DNA of 64,000 nt from Eimeria necatrix (taxonomy: Eukaryota > Apicomplexa > Conoidasida > Eucoccidiorida > Eimeriidae): assembly GCF_000499385.1 (NCBI RefSeq), contig NW_013651812.1, positions 176,280 to 240,279 on the forward strand, written 5' to 3'. Made by a program: the position numbers and the translations under genes. Shown piece by piece: positions 12,301 through 26,107 of the stretch (positions within the stretch are counted from its first letter, which is position 1; the number at the start of each line of letters is the position of its first letter). The notes below the pieces were generated by a model. It was given only the letters and a program-made list of their open reading frames with translations. It was not told the origin of the DNA and searched no databases.

Positions 12301-15300
12301 GATATTTCATGCCCGTGGATAACTCTGCTGGATCCGACTACGAAAGGCAGTCAAATGAGCCATACAGCGCGCAAAAGCGCTTTCTGTGGCCTCGAAAGGC
12401 CACGCAAAAGTGGCGGCTTCCCGCATTTATTGTTGCAGCAGCCCCGCTAGTTCAGCAAATTGCGGATAAAATGCAGTAGTTGATGTCAATTACCCGAAAG
12501 AAAGCATCGGACACCCCTGCTGTGCTTTACACGGGAAAAAGACAAGAGGGCAGCCCTTGCTGCGTAAGGGCAGATTCCTTCCACCCATAGTACGGATCTA
12601 AAATAGTTGGTTTCCTTCGAGCACAAGGCATAATTAAACGGCTGCGTGTGCGTAGCGCATGGTTAGCGTTACCAAGTGAGCGACGTGCTCCTAGAATGCG
12701 AAACAGAAGGCGACTATCTCGCCCATGTGTACAGTCGCATACACCTAGAAACATGCCAGCAGTTTGACCGTCATGCTGCTGAGCACTGGATTCAAGTGCA
12801 CGCTGGGCGGGCCCAAACTGACACTTTCATATCAAAGCACGATTTTCAAGTGGCATGAAAGCTGATATTGGCCAGTTCGGTAAACTAAGGCTCTACTCCC
12901 AGGGACTGGTCAGGAATAGTCTTCTAATTTCTATTCAGGAAAGCGGCCTTTTTTCTTCCACTTCATGAGGGATCAACCCAAGCGCATGCAGCGCACATTG
13001 ACCACTATCAACTTTCAGCCCGGGCGAAAAACCTGCTTTGATGGTTTAACCCTCCCAGCAAGCACTCGGATGCTGCTCGCCACATCAGATAAGGCAAGCA
13101 CGCTCCCACCACACTAAAATAAACGTCTTCATCTGAGGATTTGACGCAGTGGTATAGTAGTTCTGCAGAACAACGTAGCAGAGCAAACTACGAAGGAAAG
13201 CATTCAAGGTTTTCTTAAAGCCTCGTATCAAGCTGCCAGATTTGTCACAGCCAAATTAACACCCAACGAACTTGGGATGTTCTTGGTGATATCTGCTTTC
13301 GCTAAGTGAACATGCTGTCGACTGTTTCCCAAACCCATCAAATGAGGCGGAGAAATAGAATTTAGGAGAGCTTCGCGAACCAGAGGAGGAGTTCGGGAAT
13401 AAACTGAATAGTGATTGGAGCACGAGGAGCAGGATGAAATAGGTCAGTGGTGGAGCATCGAACAAAGGGCCCACCGTTTAGCCCTTTTAAGTGCCGTTTA
13501 CCCTGTGAGCCTCGAGACCGCAGCTCACTGCCTGTACCTCCTGATTTTGCGAGAGCTTTCAAGCATATAACACATTGGTTAAACATTGTATTGCAGTCTA
13601 AAACGGACATAAGCAAAAGCGCCAAGTGGAGTAGCAACCGGCGTTCGACGGCCATGGACGGCCCAGTGATCTAGTGACGCCGTTGGCAGTTCAGCTACGC
13701 AGTTCCCAAGGGACTGCGCAGCCTTTCGAGTGTTCGAAGGGCTAGAAGCGTCTTCGGACACGTTAAACAATCTGGTTGTGCGTCATATGCACGGTTCAGT
13801 GTTTCCTGAACCCCTTCCAGTTGAAACTGCAGGATCCAGGAGAAGACGCGCCTCGACTAACCGCATTTCTGAGCTATACATAAGTTTGGTACCGCAAGCG
13901 TAGAACAAAAATGGCGGAGGAGCGTTTGGTTTGCCACCGCGGAAGCCCGCGGATCACAGGCAACCAGTTCGGTACCTGGCAGCTGGAAAACCGAGGCAGC
14001 GCGGGTCATAGGACCAGGTTTCTGTTCATTCGACTAGCGTCTAATGGAAAAGACACTACAGTAGAGCTGTGTAGTCTTCTGCTTCTCCTCGGCTTAGGTT
14101 TGCTAGTGCTGGTGGTGGCTCTGCTGCAGTTGCCGTTGCTTCACATCAGAAATGTGAGGGGGAAGTGGGCATCAGGTGCCTAGAGTATCTGCCTCGTTCT
14201 GTGTGCTCTTCCAGCAGACTCTTACAGCGGTCTTCCGCATCAAACAAACTGTCAAACGCATTCTGTCACTGCTTGCCAATCATGTTCTCACGTATCTGCT
14301 GGTGCAGCAACTGTTGCTCATGCCGCTCGCGATAATGATTATGACGTCACAGTCGTAGTGATGAGCATTACCATTAGGAAAAAACTCAAAAAGTATGACA
14401 CAGCGCAAATGAGATGGCAGTTGGTGCACAAGACCCGCCAATGCAGGATCACTTTGGGACTGGCCAGAGCAGCATGGGACTTAGGCTTCCCGCGAATGGC
14501 ACCTATAACACAAGAAACAGCGTCACTGAACTGAAATACATGAATATATATTATAATATACAAAAACCTAAGTAGGTAAGAAATTGGTAGGCTCAAACAA
14601 TGCTAATCGCACTGTTGGCTCACCGCTAGTTGCTTGCTGGCTGCTAGCAGCGCAACTACTATTCAGTGCTGTGGGGAAATGAAGACCAGTGCTTTTAATA
14701 CATAGAAGAGGCTCATACTTAATTTGACGCTATATGAAATATCTGTGCATTTAGAATCTTAGAGGACGTACCGCTACGTTCTTGCAGTACAAGGTGTACT
14801 ATGCAGAACTGGAACATAAGGACCAGAAGTGGCCTTCAGGGGAATATAATTTAGAACATATAAGGTAAATGAGCAACTAGAGGCAGCTAACAAGGAAAAG
14901 GAAATAGTAGTCTGGAGTTGAGGACTAGTGTGCTCTGCTGTTGAGCCCAAGTGTCGCGGTTCACAACGGCGCTGAAGATGTACTGGGCAATACGCAGAGA
15001 GGAAGGAACAGCTCGGAGCCAGATATATGCCTTGGAAATCGGATGTACAATGGTGATGTTTAGGCCTTTTTATTGTTCGAATGATGCCTTTTGTGAACAT
15101 TGATAGGTATCAACGTGTGCCTCCACAGCGGGAGACACCTATGCACCACGGTGGCCTTCTCTCACTAATCCAGACCTAGAGTGGCATGCGTAAGCACATA
15201 CAAACGCTAAGTACACAACAAGAGCATTCTATGATTTGGGATGGAGCTCAGAGGAGGGTCATAGCTACAAAGGTTTTTATACGCATGGAGACGCCTGCAG

Positions 15301-17420
15301 AAACGCTGCATGACAGCTATGACAGCAGCAGCAACAACACCAGCAACAGCGCCATCTGGCTCCGTAGCAAAACAAACAACCAGAGATGTAGCGGAAGCGG
15401 CACTTAATGGCAGCTGCGTTAGCAACGAAATATCAGCAGCAGCAGCAGCAGCGGAGGCAGAAGCATCTGCTCCCGTTGCAGGAACAATAGTTGCTTTTTG
15501 GGACCGTACACTGCACGACCACAGCAAAGTTGAGAAGTTTCAACATAGCAGCACACCTAAGTGCGCTCACAGATTACACAAGCGAATACATAGCTGCGTA
15601 TTCGTTTGTATGTTATCTGAACAGTAGATATATGATAGCAAAGCTCTGAGTGTGCAGCAGACCAAATAGTGAAGAGCTCTGCAGACATCTTGCGCAGACA
15701 TCTTGCGCAGAATGAGGCCTCACCAAGCAGGACACCCATCCACTGAGCTGGCTACCTATCCACTGCTTGACTTAACTCTTTTCGTGGAGGAGCTGTAGCT
15801 GGTGATTTCCTTTCTGTTGTTGCTTCGTACTGATGCTGCATTTCGTTGTATGTGCTGCGGTGGCTGTAGGGATTAAACTTTCTGCACTGAATACCTCGCC
15901 AACTAGAATTTTGCTCTTTTCTGAAACTCGCTTGTATGCAGTAGGCCAATCGTGCCGATTTCGGATATCACTCTCGGGCTGAGGAGGCGCGAAAGGCGAA
16001 TCATGGCCGTTTCAGGTGCCATGTTGGGGCGCACGTGGTGCTCATGCTTTGAAGTAAGTTAATGGAAATATGCCTACAGCAGTGGACGAAACACTAACTC
16101 CCGGGGATGAAACACTAAGACGCCATTAGCGAGGTTATCATGTGACTAGTGCTCTCTTTGTTCGCGCCTTCCAGGCAAAGCTCTTCCAGACTGAATGCAG
16201 CTTTCCTAAAAAGTGTAGCAGCATAGTAGCTATTGTGAAAGCAGTCGCTTCCGTTTGCTGCAATGCGAAGTAGCAAAAGCAGCAGCTGCTGAGCAGCAAC
16301 GAGCACGAGCACTGCTGTTCAGCTAAGGCAAATGAAAACAATTCTCACGAAACTGAAATGTTGAGAAATAACAATGAAACGAAGCAGTGAAACGTAGAAA
16401 ACACGCAAAGCAAGCGCAGCGCTTGTGCTCGTGAGAGTCAAGGGCATACGTTTCGGGTTTAAGGGTTCGCAGCTGCAGTTGTTGGTTAAATGCATACCCT
16501 TATATATCGTGGACATATTTTTTGTTTCTAAATTGCGCATTCAACTATCCAATTAGGGAAATCGAAAGGCGATCCTAAAGGAAAGCAGTGCACAGAGCTG
16601 TTACATTGTGGCGTCGCGGCTGTCAACCAGATCACGCTTCCATGCAATAAACACAAAAAGCACGGAAAGAATGTTCAATGAGCCTCAAAACTGCATGCAG
16701 ATTAACACGGCAACTCTGCGCTCGGTGTACAGGCACAGTGAACTGGCGAGTAGCAGGAGGAACTGGCGAGCGTTCGAGAAAATTCGGCTTCTTTATCTTC
16801 TATTGGAATTAGTATTGCAAGAAAATTATTTCCTTTTTAATTTCACCGCTAGAAACAAATTAAGAAAAGAAGCATCTGCATCTGCATTTGAGAGCTCCAG
16901 CGATCTGATGGTCGATTGGCAACATGGACGGGCAGTGCTCGCTCCCACGTGAGGAGAGCGTGCTAATTCTCCCTGCTTTGCGCTAGCCAAACTTGAGAAA
17001 TAAGTTTCAATTAGTTTACAATTTAATATGGGCTTCAGAGAGACAACAACAGCGTGGGAAACAGCAGCCATGGACGCTGGTCCGCCCGCAGCTGGCCGCA
17101 CACAGGAGGCATGGCGTAGCTAGCTCTGGCCGATCTCGTCTGGTTTTAACTGCATTCATTAATTTTCCTGATCCCTATTTGGGACTTATTCCTCAATTTT
17201 TCCTCATCAATCGCCACTTCCTTTTTCTTATTTGGGCTTCTTGTGCTCACCTGTCGTGTCGCTTTCCAGAATCGGGCGCCACCAGCTAACCGCCCTTCAC
17301 AGTGTCGTTCCACATGCTGGCTCATGAGCCAAAGGGTTATGTTTCTTCCTTTTGTTGATGACAATTTCTGCTTCTGTGTAGCTAGTATCTAAGCACAGTT
17401 TGGCCGTTCCTGCGGCAACA
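9356..17420. other. 8-kb gene-poor region
   Basis: Only short overlapping frames are visible, none with family signatures. A CAG/CAA-type cluster lies at about 15320-15460. Isolated exon-like pieces were noted but could not be chained: a possible plus-strand start at ATG 16002 (MAVSGAMLGRTWCSCFE) followed by a GTAAGT donor at 16053, and a possible minus-strand start near 10067 (MAAQGSSGLPTYS). Promoter and 5' sequence of MIC4 presumably lies in the right end. A hidden multi-exon gene cannot be excluded by eye. Confidence 0.5.
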
Positions 17421-20400
17421 ATGCTGCAACGCAACCCGCGGTGGGCGCTTTGCGCGACCCTTGCCGCACTCTACAGCGGCACGCGCATCCAGAGTAAGCG
17501 AAAGCACATACATATCAGGCTCCATCCCCGTTTACAGTCAATATTAGCGCATTCCAGTCTCATTCTAGTGCATTTCACACTTGGAGGGGCACTGTCGTCT
17601 CCGAATTAATGCTGCGCAGCGGCAGATGCTCATATGGCTAGGGGCTCACCTGGCATGCCGTTTTATTGTGAAGAACTGATGCAGTTGCCACGCCTCATCT
17701 ATTCGTGCTTCTCCTAGTGCTTATGGCGTGTTTCTCGAGCTGAGTTGCCACAATGCATGTGTAGTCATAGGCGTGCTGAGTATGTTTGCTGCTGTTTTGC
17801 TGCTGCTTTGCGCAAACCACTGCGTGTTGGTTTTGGTTTTGTTGCTGTGCAGGCGCATCAGGTGCTGAATCTCAGGATGTCAGCCAATGTGAGTCAGCTT
17901 GGACTCCGTGGACAACTTGCAACCCGAGTACAGGCATGCAAGAAAGACATAACTCGCAGTGCGAGACGTGGGTGGAAGTGAAAGAATGCCAGAAGCTCTC
18001 AGGATGTACGTGTTTTGCGTTCTAAACCGACCCTTAACCCTGAAGTCGTTTCTGCAGCTGGCTTCTGTTGTTGTGGGTCTCGAGTATGTGCAGGCTAGAT
18101 TGTGTGCGGGACGTATTATACTGTGTTCGTTTTTTATCTGTCCAGGTGGTGCTTTTTCGGCGTGGTCTCCCAGCGACGTTGCTTGCGTCCCCGGTCAGTT
18201 CCAGAGTCGATCTCGGGAAAACTGTCCGGAGGTGATGGAAATTAGGTCCTGTAAGCACGAGTCAAAAGAGTGTAACAAACTATGGACCCCGTGGACAGTC
18301 TGCGACACCAACAACTTGCAAGAGCGGTACAACTCTGCCTGCGGGCCTGTTGAAGTGCGCGAATGCCAAATGTCGGAGGAAGAAGTCAAGAAGTGTGAGT
18401 TTGGGTATTTTGCAAATTTGGAAAGTTGTGCCGTTGCCGTATAGGTGCCATTCATTCTTTCGTATGTGTGATACATGAGTAAGTCGATGGGTCTTTTTGT
18501 TTTCACAGGCGGTGAATTCGGCGACTGGAGCCCCCCTCTCGCTGGTGACTGCGTCCCTGGCACTACTCACACACGCCAGAGGGCAAATTGCCCAAACCAC
18601 AAGGAGGTGCGGGTTTGCGGCGCCTTCGATTGCAGCCAGTGCTCAGCCAACGCTACCTGTGACCCCCTCGGAGCCACTTGCCAGTGCAAGCCGGGTTTCC
18701 GGGGCGATGGGACTCAGTGCGAGGCATTCAACCCTTGCGAAGGGGAGACGGCTCCGTGTGATGCGAACGCGACTTGCACGCCTGATGGAAATGACGCCAA
18801 ATGCCACTGCAACAAGGGCTGGAACGGGGACAGCAAGGCAGGTGCCAGCGGTCATGCATGCGTGGAGGAGGACGAATGCGCCGCCAACACGCACGAATGC
18901 CCGCAACACTCAACTTGCGTTAACACTGAGGGCTCCTATGAATGCAACTGCTTGCCGGGTTACCAAAAGGATCAGGATGGGAAGTGCCAGGACATAGACG
19001 AGTGCGCTGGGGAACATGGTTGCCCCGCACACTCGACTTGTGTGAACACAGAAGGCAGCTTCGAGTGCAAGTGCGACGCTGGTTTCAGTGGCAGTGCTAC
19101 CTCTGAGAGCCCGTGCTCGAATATAGACGAGTGCCAAGACCCGGATGCCTGCTCAGCCAACGCAATCTGCACAGACACCGATGGCTCTTTCACTTGCAGC
19201 TGCCCTGAGGGATACAGCGGTGCGGGGTCACACGACTCTCCTTGCTCGAAAATAGATTACTGCGCTGACCCCACACTGAACACCTGCGGGGCCCACTCGA
19301 CTTGCGTGAACACACTAACGACGTTCAAGTGCGTTTGCGACGCCGGTTATGACGGCGCGGGAACGCACGAGAGCCCTTGTGTGGATATCGACGAGTGCTC
19401 CAAAGAGAAACCATCCAACGACTGCAACCGGAACGCTGTTTGCACAAATACTGAGGGATCTTACACCTGCACATGCAAGGAAGGCTTCTCTGGCGAGGGT
19501 TTCGGAGCTGCAGGGTGTGCAGATGTCGATGAGTGCGCGAATTCGCCCTGCGACGCCCACGCCTCTTGTGCCAACACCGAGGGTTCCTACGTTTGCACTT
19601 GCAACCCTGGCTATGAACCAGCCTCAAGCGACGGACACGCATGCAAGGACGTTGACGAGTGCACAGCGGGTACGGCGGAATGCCACGTCTCCGCACAGTG
19701 TGTGAACTCGGAAGGCAGCTACGAATGCCACTGCTTGGAAGGCTTCATTGGCGACGGAAAGGTGTGCAGTGACGTTGACGAGTGTGCGGCTGAGGCCTCG
19801 CCCTGTGGCGCAAACACGCATTGCCTGAACACCATCGGCAGCTACGAGTGCGAGTGCAAGGACGGGTATGGCCACATGGAGGGCAACGCGTGCAGCGACA
19901 TCGACGAGTGCTCAGAGGCTTCTACGGAGATCCCAGAGAACTGCAACTGCGTCAACACCGAGGGGAGCTTCTCCCTTGAGGCCAAGCCCGGGTATGAGCT
20001 CGTGGACGGCAAGTGCGTCAAGATCGACTTCTGCGCCCGTGGTGCATGCAACTCGCTGGCGCACTGCAAGGAGAATCCCGAGGGCACCGCCGCGATCTGC
20101 ACTTGCATGGATGGCTATTCAGGTGACGGCACAGCTCAGGGCCATTGCGATGACATCGATGAGTGCTTGGCGGAGAATGACTGCGCCCCTACCGATCAAG
20201 GAGGAATTTGCGAGAACACTGTCGGCTCTTACACCTGCAAATGCGCAGCTGGGTACCAGCAAGACGGCAACTCATGCACTGACATTGACGAGTGCGCCAA
20301 CGGCACTCACAACTGCCATGCCTCCGCGACATGCACGAACACGCAAGGCTCCTTCGAGTGCGCCTGCAACGCAGGCTTCAGCGGCAACGGGGTTGAATGC

Positions 20401-23400
20401 AACGACATCGACGAGTGCTCGACTGACGCTGACGATTGCGGGGAGAACACACTGTGCAACAACACAGTTGGCAGCTTCGAGTGCACATGCATGGCTGGCT
20501 TCGAGGCCGCGGACGAGAAGACCTGCAAAGACATCGACGAATGTGCAAGCGGGACCCACACTTGCTCCGCCCACGCGACATGCACCAACACTGCAGGGTC
20601 GTTCACATGTGAGTGCAACCCAGGCTTTGACGGTGACGGCCACAAGTGCGAGGACGTGGACTTCTGTGGCCAGGGGCTGCACGACTGCAACGTGCATGCA
20701 GAGTGCTCGGAAAGCGACGACAACACCACCTTCAAGTGCACCTGCGGCATTGGGTACAGCGGGGATGGCCACGGGGAGAACGGTTGCCAAGACATTGATG
20801 AGTGCGTTCAAGATGGCGCCTGTGGGGAGAACACAGTGTGTACCAACACACCAGGTAGCTTCGAGTGTGCTTGTGTGGAAGGGTTCGTGGCTGTGGGAGC
20901 GAAGCTCAAGGGAGCAACTTCACTGACCTGCGTAGACATCGATGAATGTAACGACGCCTCGAAAAACACTTGCGCCACTTCAGCCGACGGAGGCTCTTGC
21001 AAGAACACCGCGGGCAGCTATGAGTGTTCGTGTTTGCCTGGGTTCCAGGGCGACGGCCACAGCTGCGCAGATATTGATGAGTGCGCCACCCAAGGCGTAT
21101 GCGGGGAACATGCGACATGCGAAAACACTGCGGGTTCGTACAAATGCACCTGCGAAGCGGGCTACACTCAGCAAGATGGGGCCGTCGGCTGCATTGATAT
21201 TGATGAGTGCGCAGCCTCCACAGCAGTGTTACCCGAGAACGCCACTTGCGTGAACACTGACGGCAGCTATACCTTCGAATGCGTGCCCGGCTACCGCCAT
21301 ACAGAGAATGGCTGCACCAAGATTGATTTCTGCAGCGAGAAGGGATGCAATGCGAATGCCAGCTGCAAAGAGAACGACGCAGGCACCGAAGCCATCTGCA
21401 CCTGCCACAGCGGGTACGAGGGCAATGGCGAAGGAGAAGAAGGCTGCAAAAACATTGACGAGTGCTCCATGGGAGAGCCATGCAAAGACTTCGGCGAGGG
21501 CGGCATCTGCGTCGATTCTCCGGGATCCTTCAGCTGCTCTTGCGCTGCCGGTTTTATCAAGAGGCGATCTACTTGCCAGGATATAGATGAGTGCCTCGAC
21601 GGAAAGATGAACACTTGCGCCTCCGTGGGGGGTGTCTGCACGAACACCGTCGGCTCCTTCACCTGCTCTTGCGCTGCTGGCTTCACGGGTGACGGCCACA
21701 CTTGCGAGGACATCGACGAATGTGCTACGGCGGCGCACACGTGCGATCCCAACGCCACCTGTGTCAACACTATCGGCAGCTTCGAATGCGGATGCAAGGA
21801 GGGATTCTCTGGAGACGGCCACACATGCACCGACATCGACGAATGCGCTGACCCTAACCTTAACAAATGCGACACACACAAGGGGCTCTGCCAGAACGGC
21901 ACTGGGTCCTACACTTGCGGGTGCAGGCCTGGATACAGCCTCGCGGCGGACGGCTTCACTTGCGACAGTAAGTGACATGTTGCAGGACGTTCTTTAATCT
22001 TCTTGGGCACGGTTTCTGCTGCAGTTGAATTTGGTCAGTAGTACTTTGGGTGGGCAGAAATGGGGTCGTAAATGTTTGTGTTGCCGTCCGCTTTTCAGAT
22101 GTCGATGAGTGCACTGCTGGCACGGCCACTTGCGGAGACCGCAGCTTCTGCGTGGACACACAAGGGTCATACAAGTGCGAGTGCAAGAACGGCTACCGCC
22201 AGTCTGGGGAGGACTGCGTGGACGTTGACGAGTGCGAGGCTGATGTGCACACATGCAGCGAGCACGCTACGTGCACGAACACTGAGGGGAGCCACACCTG
22301 TACCTGCAATGAAGGATACCAGGGAGACGGGAAGAAGTGCGAGAAGACAGTGGGCCCTTGCGACAACTCGCCATGCGGCAACAACGCCATGTGTGAAGCT
22401 ACTGCCGATAGCTACAACTGCACTTGCAATGCTGGCTACGAGATGAAGGACGGGGCCTGCGTCGACATTGATGAGTGCCAGGCAGGCACGCACAACTGCG
22501 ACCCGCATGCTGACTGCAGCAACACCGATGGATCCTTCACGTGCACGTGCGGTTCCGGCTACACTGGTTTGGGTACCCTTTGCGAGGATGTGGACGAGTG
22601 CGCGGGCAACCATGCGGGCTGTGACATCAACGCTGTTTGCACTAACGTCCCTGGCTCGTTCACTTGCGAGTGCAAGACTGGCTTCGAAGGCGATGGGCAC
22701 GAGTGTACGGAGAAAGTGGTGCTCCCTGGCCAGGTCCACTGCGATTCCTGGACTGCCTGGACCGAGTGTACAGCTGAAACTAAGCAGAGCACCCGCAAGT
22801 GCGTGGCTCTTCCTCTCAAGGTCGAAGTGAAGCTTTGCCCCGATGCTGACATTTCATCCTGCGGTGAACTCGGCGAATGGTCATCATGCCCAGGAGCTGA
22901 CAACAACCTGTCGCACCGCAGGGCAGAGAAGTTCGGGGAGCCGGGCTGTGAGCACGCTGAGGAGGTCAGGGAGTGCGCAGATGAAGGTCAGTTTGAAATG
23001 TCGCGCGTGGTTTTCTTTCTGCTCCGTTCAGTAGGTCTTGCGAAGTAATCTTTTACATATCGAATCAATACGTTGTTTTTGACTCTCTTGCCTATCTTTT
23101 TGCAGAAGTTGAGGAGCGCTGTGGCGCCTTTGGCGAGTGGACTGCATGCGGCGATCCTTCTGAGGGATTGAGGACCAGGACGCGCCAGAACTGCCCAGAA
23201 GAGGCAGAATTCGAGCACTGCACAATGCCCTCTGCACCCTCTGTTCCCGAGGGCGGCAGCAGCTGCACAGAGTTCGGGGCCTGGAGTGAATGCGTGGCTG
23301 ACGCACATGGGATCAAGACGCAGCACAGGACGTGCGCACACAATGAAGCTGTGCAGGAACACAGAATCTGCACGGTGGAAGACCCACAACAATGCGGGGA

Positions 23401-26107
23401 GTGGTCGCAGTGGTCAGAGTGCAAGAATGGCAAGCAGTACAGGGGCGCCGCCGGATGCGCGTCTGTGTACGAAGTCCGAGCCTGCAGTGGTCAGTCCATA
23501 TCCACTGTAGCCACCTGTGTGAAGGCTTGTGCACAGCAGCAGAAGCTGTCAGACTATAGGGTTGCCTACTACGCAGGGCAGACCAGTGGTGAATTATTTG
23601 TTACGTGTCGTGTGTGCATGGGTTTCAGGCGATAGCGGTGCGAAAGAATGCACTTTCGGCGAGTGGAGCGGCTGCGTGGTGGAGTTTGGCGGTAACACTT
23701 ACAAACTGCGAAACTCAATCGACTGCGAGCTCAGTGAGCTGCAGGCTTGCAAGCCGAGCGGCGCCACCGAGGGCGAGGGCAAGTGCACTGCTTGGAGCCC
23801 CTGGACGATCTGCAGGGACGGCATGCAGACTCGCGACTGCAAAAGCCTGGGTGTTCAGGAGTCCCGCCCGTGCTCAGCTGAAGGCGAGACCGATTCTTGC
23901 GGTGAGTAACCCGACTGGGGATATAGTATTGCTACAGTGGTAGACATTGGGCTACTGGCAAGGGGAATTTGAGGCCGGCCGAACTTTGTGTCTAGTAGAG
24001 GTACGATTTCTGAACCGGCTATTTCTTTTGTGTACGAACACAGGAGCCTTTGGACCCTTCGAGCCGGCGGCTTGCAAGGCTGGCGAGATGGTCACGAGGA
24101 CTCGCGAGTGCAACGGTGCTCAGCAGAAGGAAACCAGACTCTGCAATCCTGGTAGGTTCATCAGATGGACGCACTATTTTGCGTGTTCAGATAGTTGCAG
24201 CGAGGCATGGCTCACTTTAAATACACTGTCTGCCTATTTCCCAGTTTTTCGATATCTCTCCGTATGTATTATTTGCAGAGGGTTATGACAATTGCAACAA
24301 CTGGAGTGCTTGGACAGAGTGCTCGCTAGTTGTGGGCGGCTCTGCCTTGCGGTCTCGCGAGGAGTCCAATTGCGGCTATGTGGAGTTAGAGGAGTGCAGT
24401 GGCAGCAGCAGCAGCGGCGACCAGACCGTCCACTGCGGCACCTGGTCGGAGTGCTCCATGAGAAAAATGGAGCGCACCTGTGATATCCTCTCCGACGGAT
24501 CTCACACCAGCGTTACTGAAGTGCTCACCTGCGACGACGTGTTGCCTGACTCTTGTAAGTTTTTCAAGTTTACAGCAAACTGGACGGCGTATGCTCGTCA
24601 GGGGCCGGTCGGGGATAGTTTAGAATCCGATATGCGTGGGATTATTTGTGGGTTTGGGTTTGTTTTGCTCATAATGGGCTAGCTTTTGTAGTTAATTGCG
24701 TGAATTGAGTGAAGTAACAGACTACATTGAGGTAGTTCTTCGCGCAATTATGCCCGGAATGTGCTTGGCTCCTCCTCTGCTCAGGCGGTGAATTCGGCGA
24801 GTGGTCCGAATGTAGCGCTGACGGCTTGCATTCAAGGTCTCTGTCGGGCTGCCCAGACGTAACTGAAGTGATGACTTGCGGCAGTAAGCAGAAACAGCAC
24901 GCAGCGGAGCTGCACATACGTATATATGCTCGCAGGGAGTAGCAGTGGCAAACAGCAGACGTAACAGTTTATTTCTTTGTTGTGTATCGGTTTGTTGATT
25001 TTTATAGGCGAAAACTGCCCGGCTTTCGGCGAGTGGAGCGAGTGCGGCAGCCCAGAGGAGGGTCTACGGTCGCGTCAGCGAGCGAACTGCGAAGAGGGAT
25101 CCGGCTGCATCTGCTCCGAGACAGAAGCCTGTGTTAACACTGAACTCCGCCCCACCCCACTGCCAGTTCCTGGCGGCGGCGAGGGCAGCGAGGGCGGCGA
25201 GGGCGGCCAGACTGGAGAGGAGGGAACGGAGGGAGGCGCAGGCGGTGCTGGAGGATCCGGTGGTGGCGCTGAGGAGCTGCCCGGGGAGGGCGGCGCAGGT
25301 GCCGGCGGAGAAGGAGGCTCTGGCGGTAATGCTGAGGAGCTGCCCGGAGAGGGCGGCGCAGGTGCCGGCGGAGAAGGAGGCTCTGGCGGTAATGCTGAGG
25401 AGTTGCCCGGAGAGGGCGGCGCAGGTGCCGGCGGAGAAGGAGGCTCTGGTGGTAATGCTGAGGAGTTGCCCGGAGAGGGCGGCGCAGGTGCCGGCGGAGA
25501 AGGAGGCTCTGGTGGTAATGCTGAGGAGCTGCCCGGAGAGGGCGGCGCGGGTGCTGGAGGGGCCGAAGGCGAGACAGGGAAACCTGGCGGCGAAGAGGGA
25601 GAGGGCGGCGCTGGCGGTGAAGAGGGTGGCGCAGGCGGCGCTGGTGAGGGTGCTGGCGGTGAAGGTGGTGAGGTCCAGCCTGGAGAGGGAGAAGGGGCGA
25701 CTGAAGGAGGCGAGCAAGTGCCGGAAACCCCTGAGACACCCGAACCTGAAACGCCTGAAACTGAAACACCTGAGACTGAAACACCTGAAGAGCAGCCCTC
25801 GACGGAAACTCCAGCAGAGGAGCCCACAGAAGGCGGTGCAGAGGAAGAGGAGAAGGAGGAGGGTAGCGGCTTCCCCACGGCAGCTGTTGCCGGAGGTGTA
25901 GGTGGTGTACTACTGCTGGCAGCAGTGGGTGGTGGCGTTGCCGCGTACTCCGGTGGTGGTGGAGGGGGCGGTGCCGAGGAGGCTGAGCAGGTTGAGTTTG
26001 AAGGTGAAGAGTCGGGTGGTGCGTCTGCCGAAACACCTGAAGCTGATACTGTGATTGACATCACTGACGAAGACGACTACTGGGCGGACAGTGGTGATAT
26101 CCAGTAG
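17421..26107 (+). CDS. MIC4: Microneme protein MIC4 (EGF/TSP1 adhesin), 11 exons, 2353 aa
   Basis: Surface adhesin stored in micronemes and discharged at the apical end before invasion; in E. tenella it pairs with MIC5. Exons: 17421-17493, 17853-18005, 18146-18394, 18509-21967, 22099-22986, 23106-23489, 23629-23901, 24044-24151, 24279-24554, 24785-24883, 25008-26107; all ten introns are phase 1 and the frame closes. Order: signal peptide (about residues 1-22), four thrombospondin-1-like modules (WTPWTTC type), 31 EGF-like modules (26 in exon 4, 5 in exon 5), mostly calcium-binding type (DIDEC...CxNTxGSYxCxC), then about 12 more TSP modules (some degenerate, e.g. 24044-24151), a Gly/Glu/Pro stalk containing a 21-residue repeat, a transmembrane helix ([20 protein letters not shown]) and an acidic cytoplasmic tail with Trp near the end ([11 protein letters not shown]), as in TRAP/MIC adhesins. 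The 31-EGF count matches published EtMIC4. Confidence 0.95.
25268..25555 (+). repeat. 63-bp coding minisatellite in the MIC4 stalk
   Basis: Four full 63-bp units (25268-25330, 25331-25393, 25394-25456, 25457-25519) and a partial fifth encode a 21-residue acidic unit beginning [14 protein letters not shown]. Units differ only at a few synonymous positions, so copy number probably varies between strains. A shorter PETPETE repeat follows at about 25725-25790. Confidence 0.95.

Noticed and set aside
20272..21978. Several open frames on both strands across the EGF array
   Set aside because: The tandem repetition of one module opens alternative frames periodically; only the Cys-rich frame has domains.
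25064..26064. Minus-strand open frames opposite the MIC4 stalk
   Set aside because: Shadows of the Gly/Glu/Pro repeat; they read as Pro/Ser repeats and the plus strand has clear MIC4 homology.
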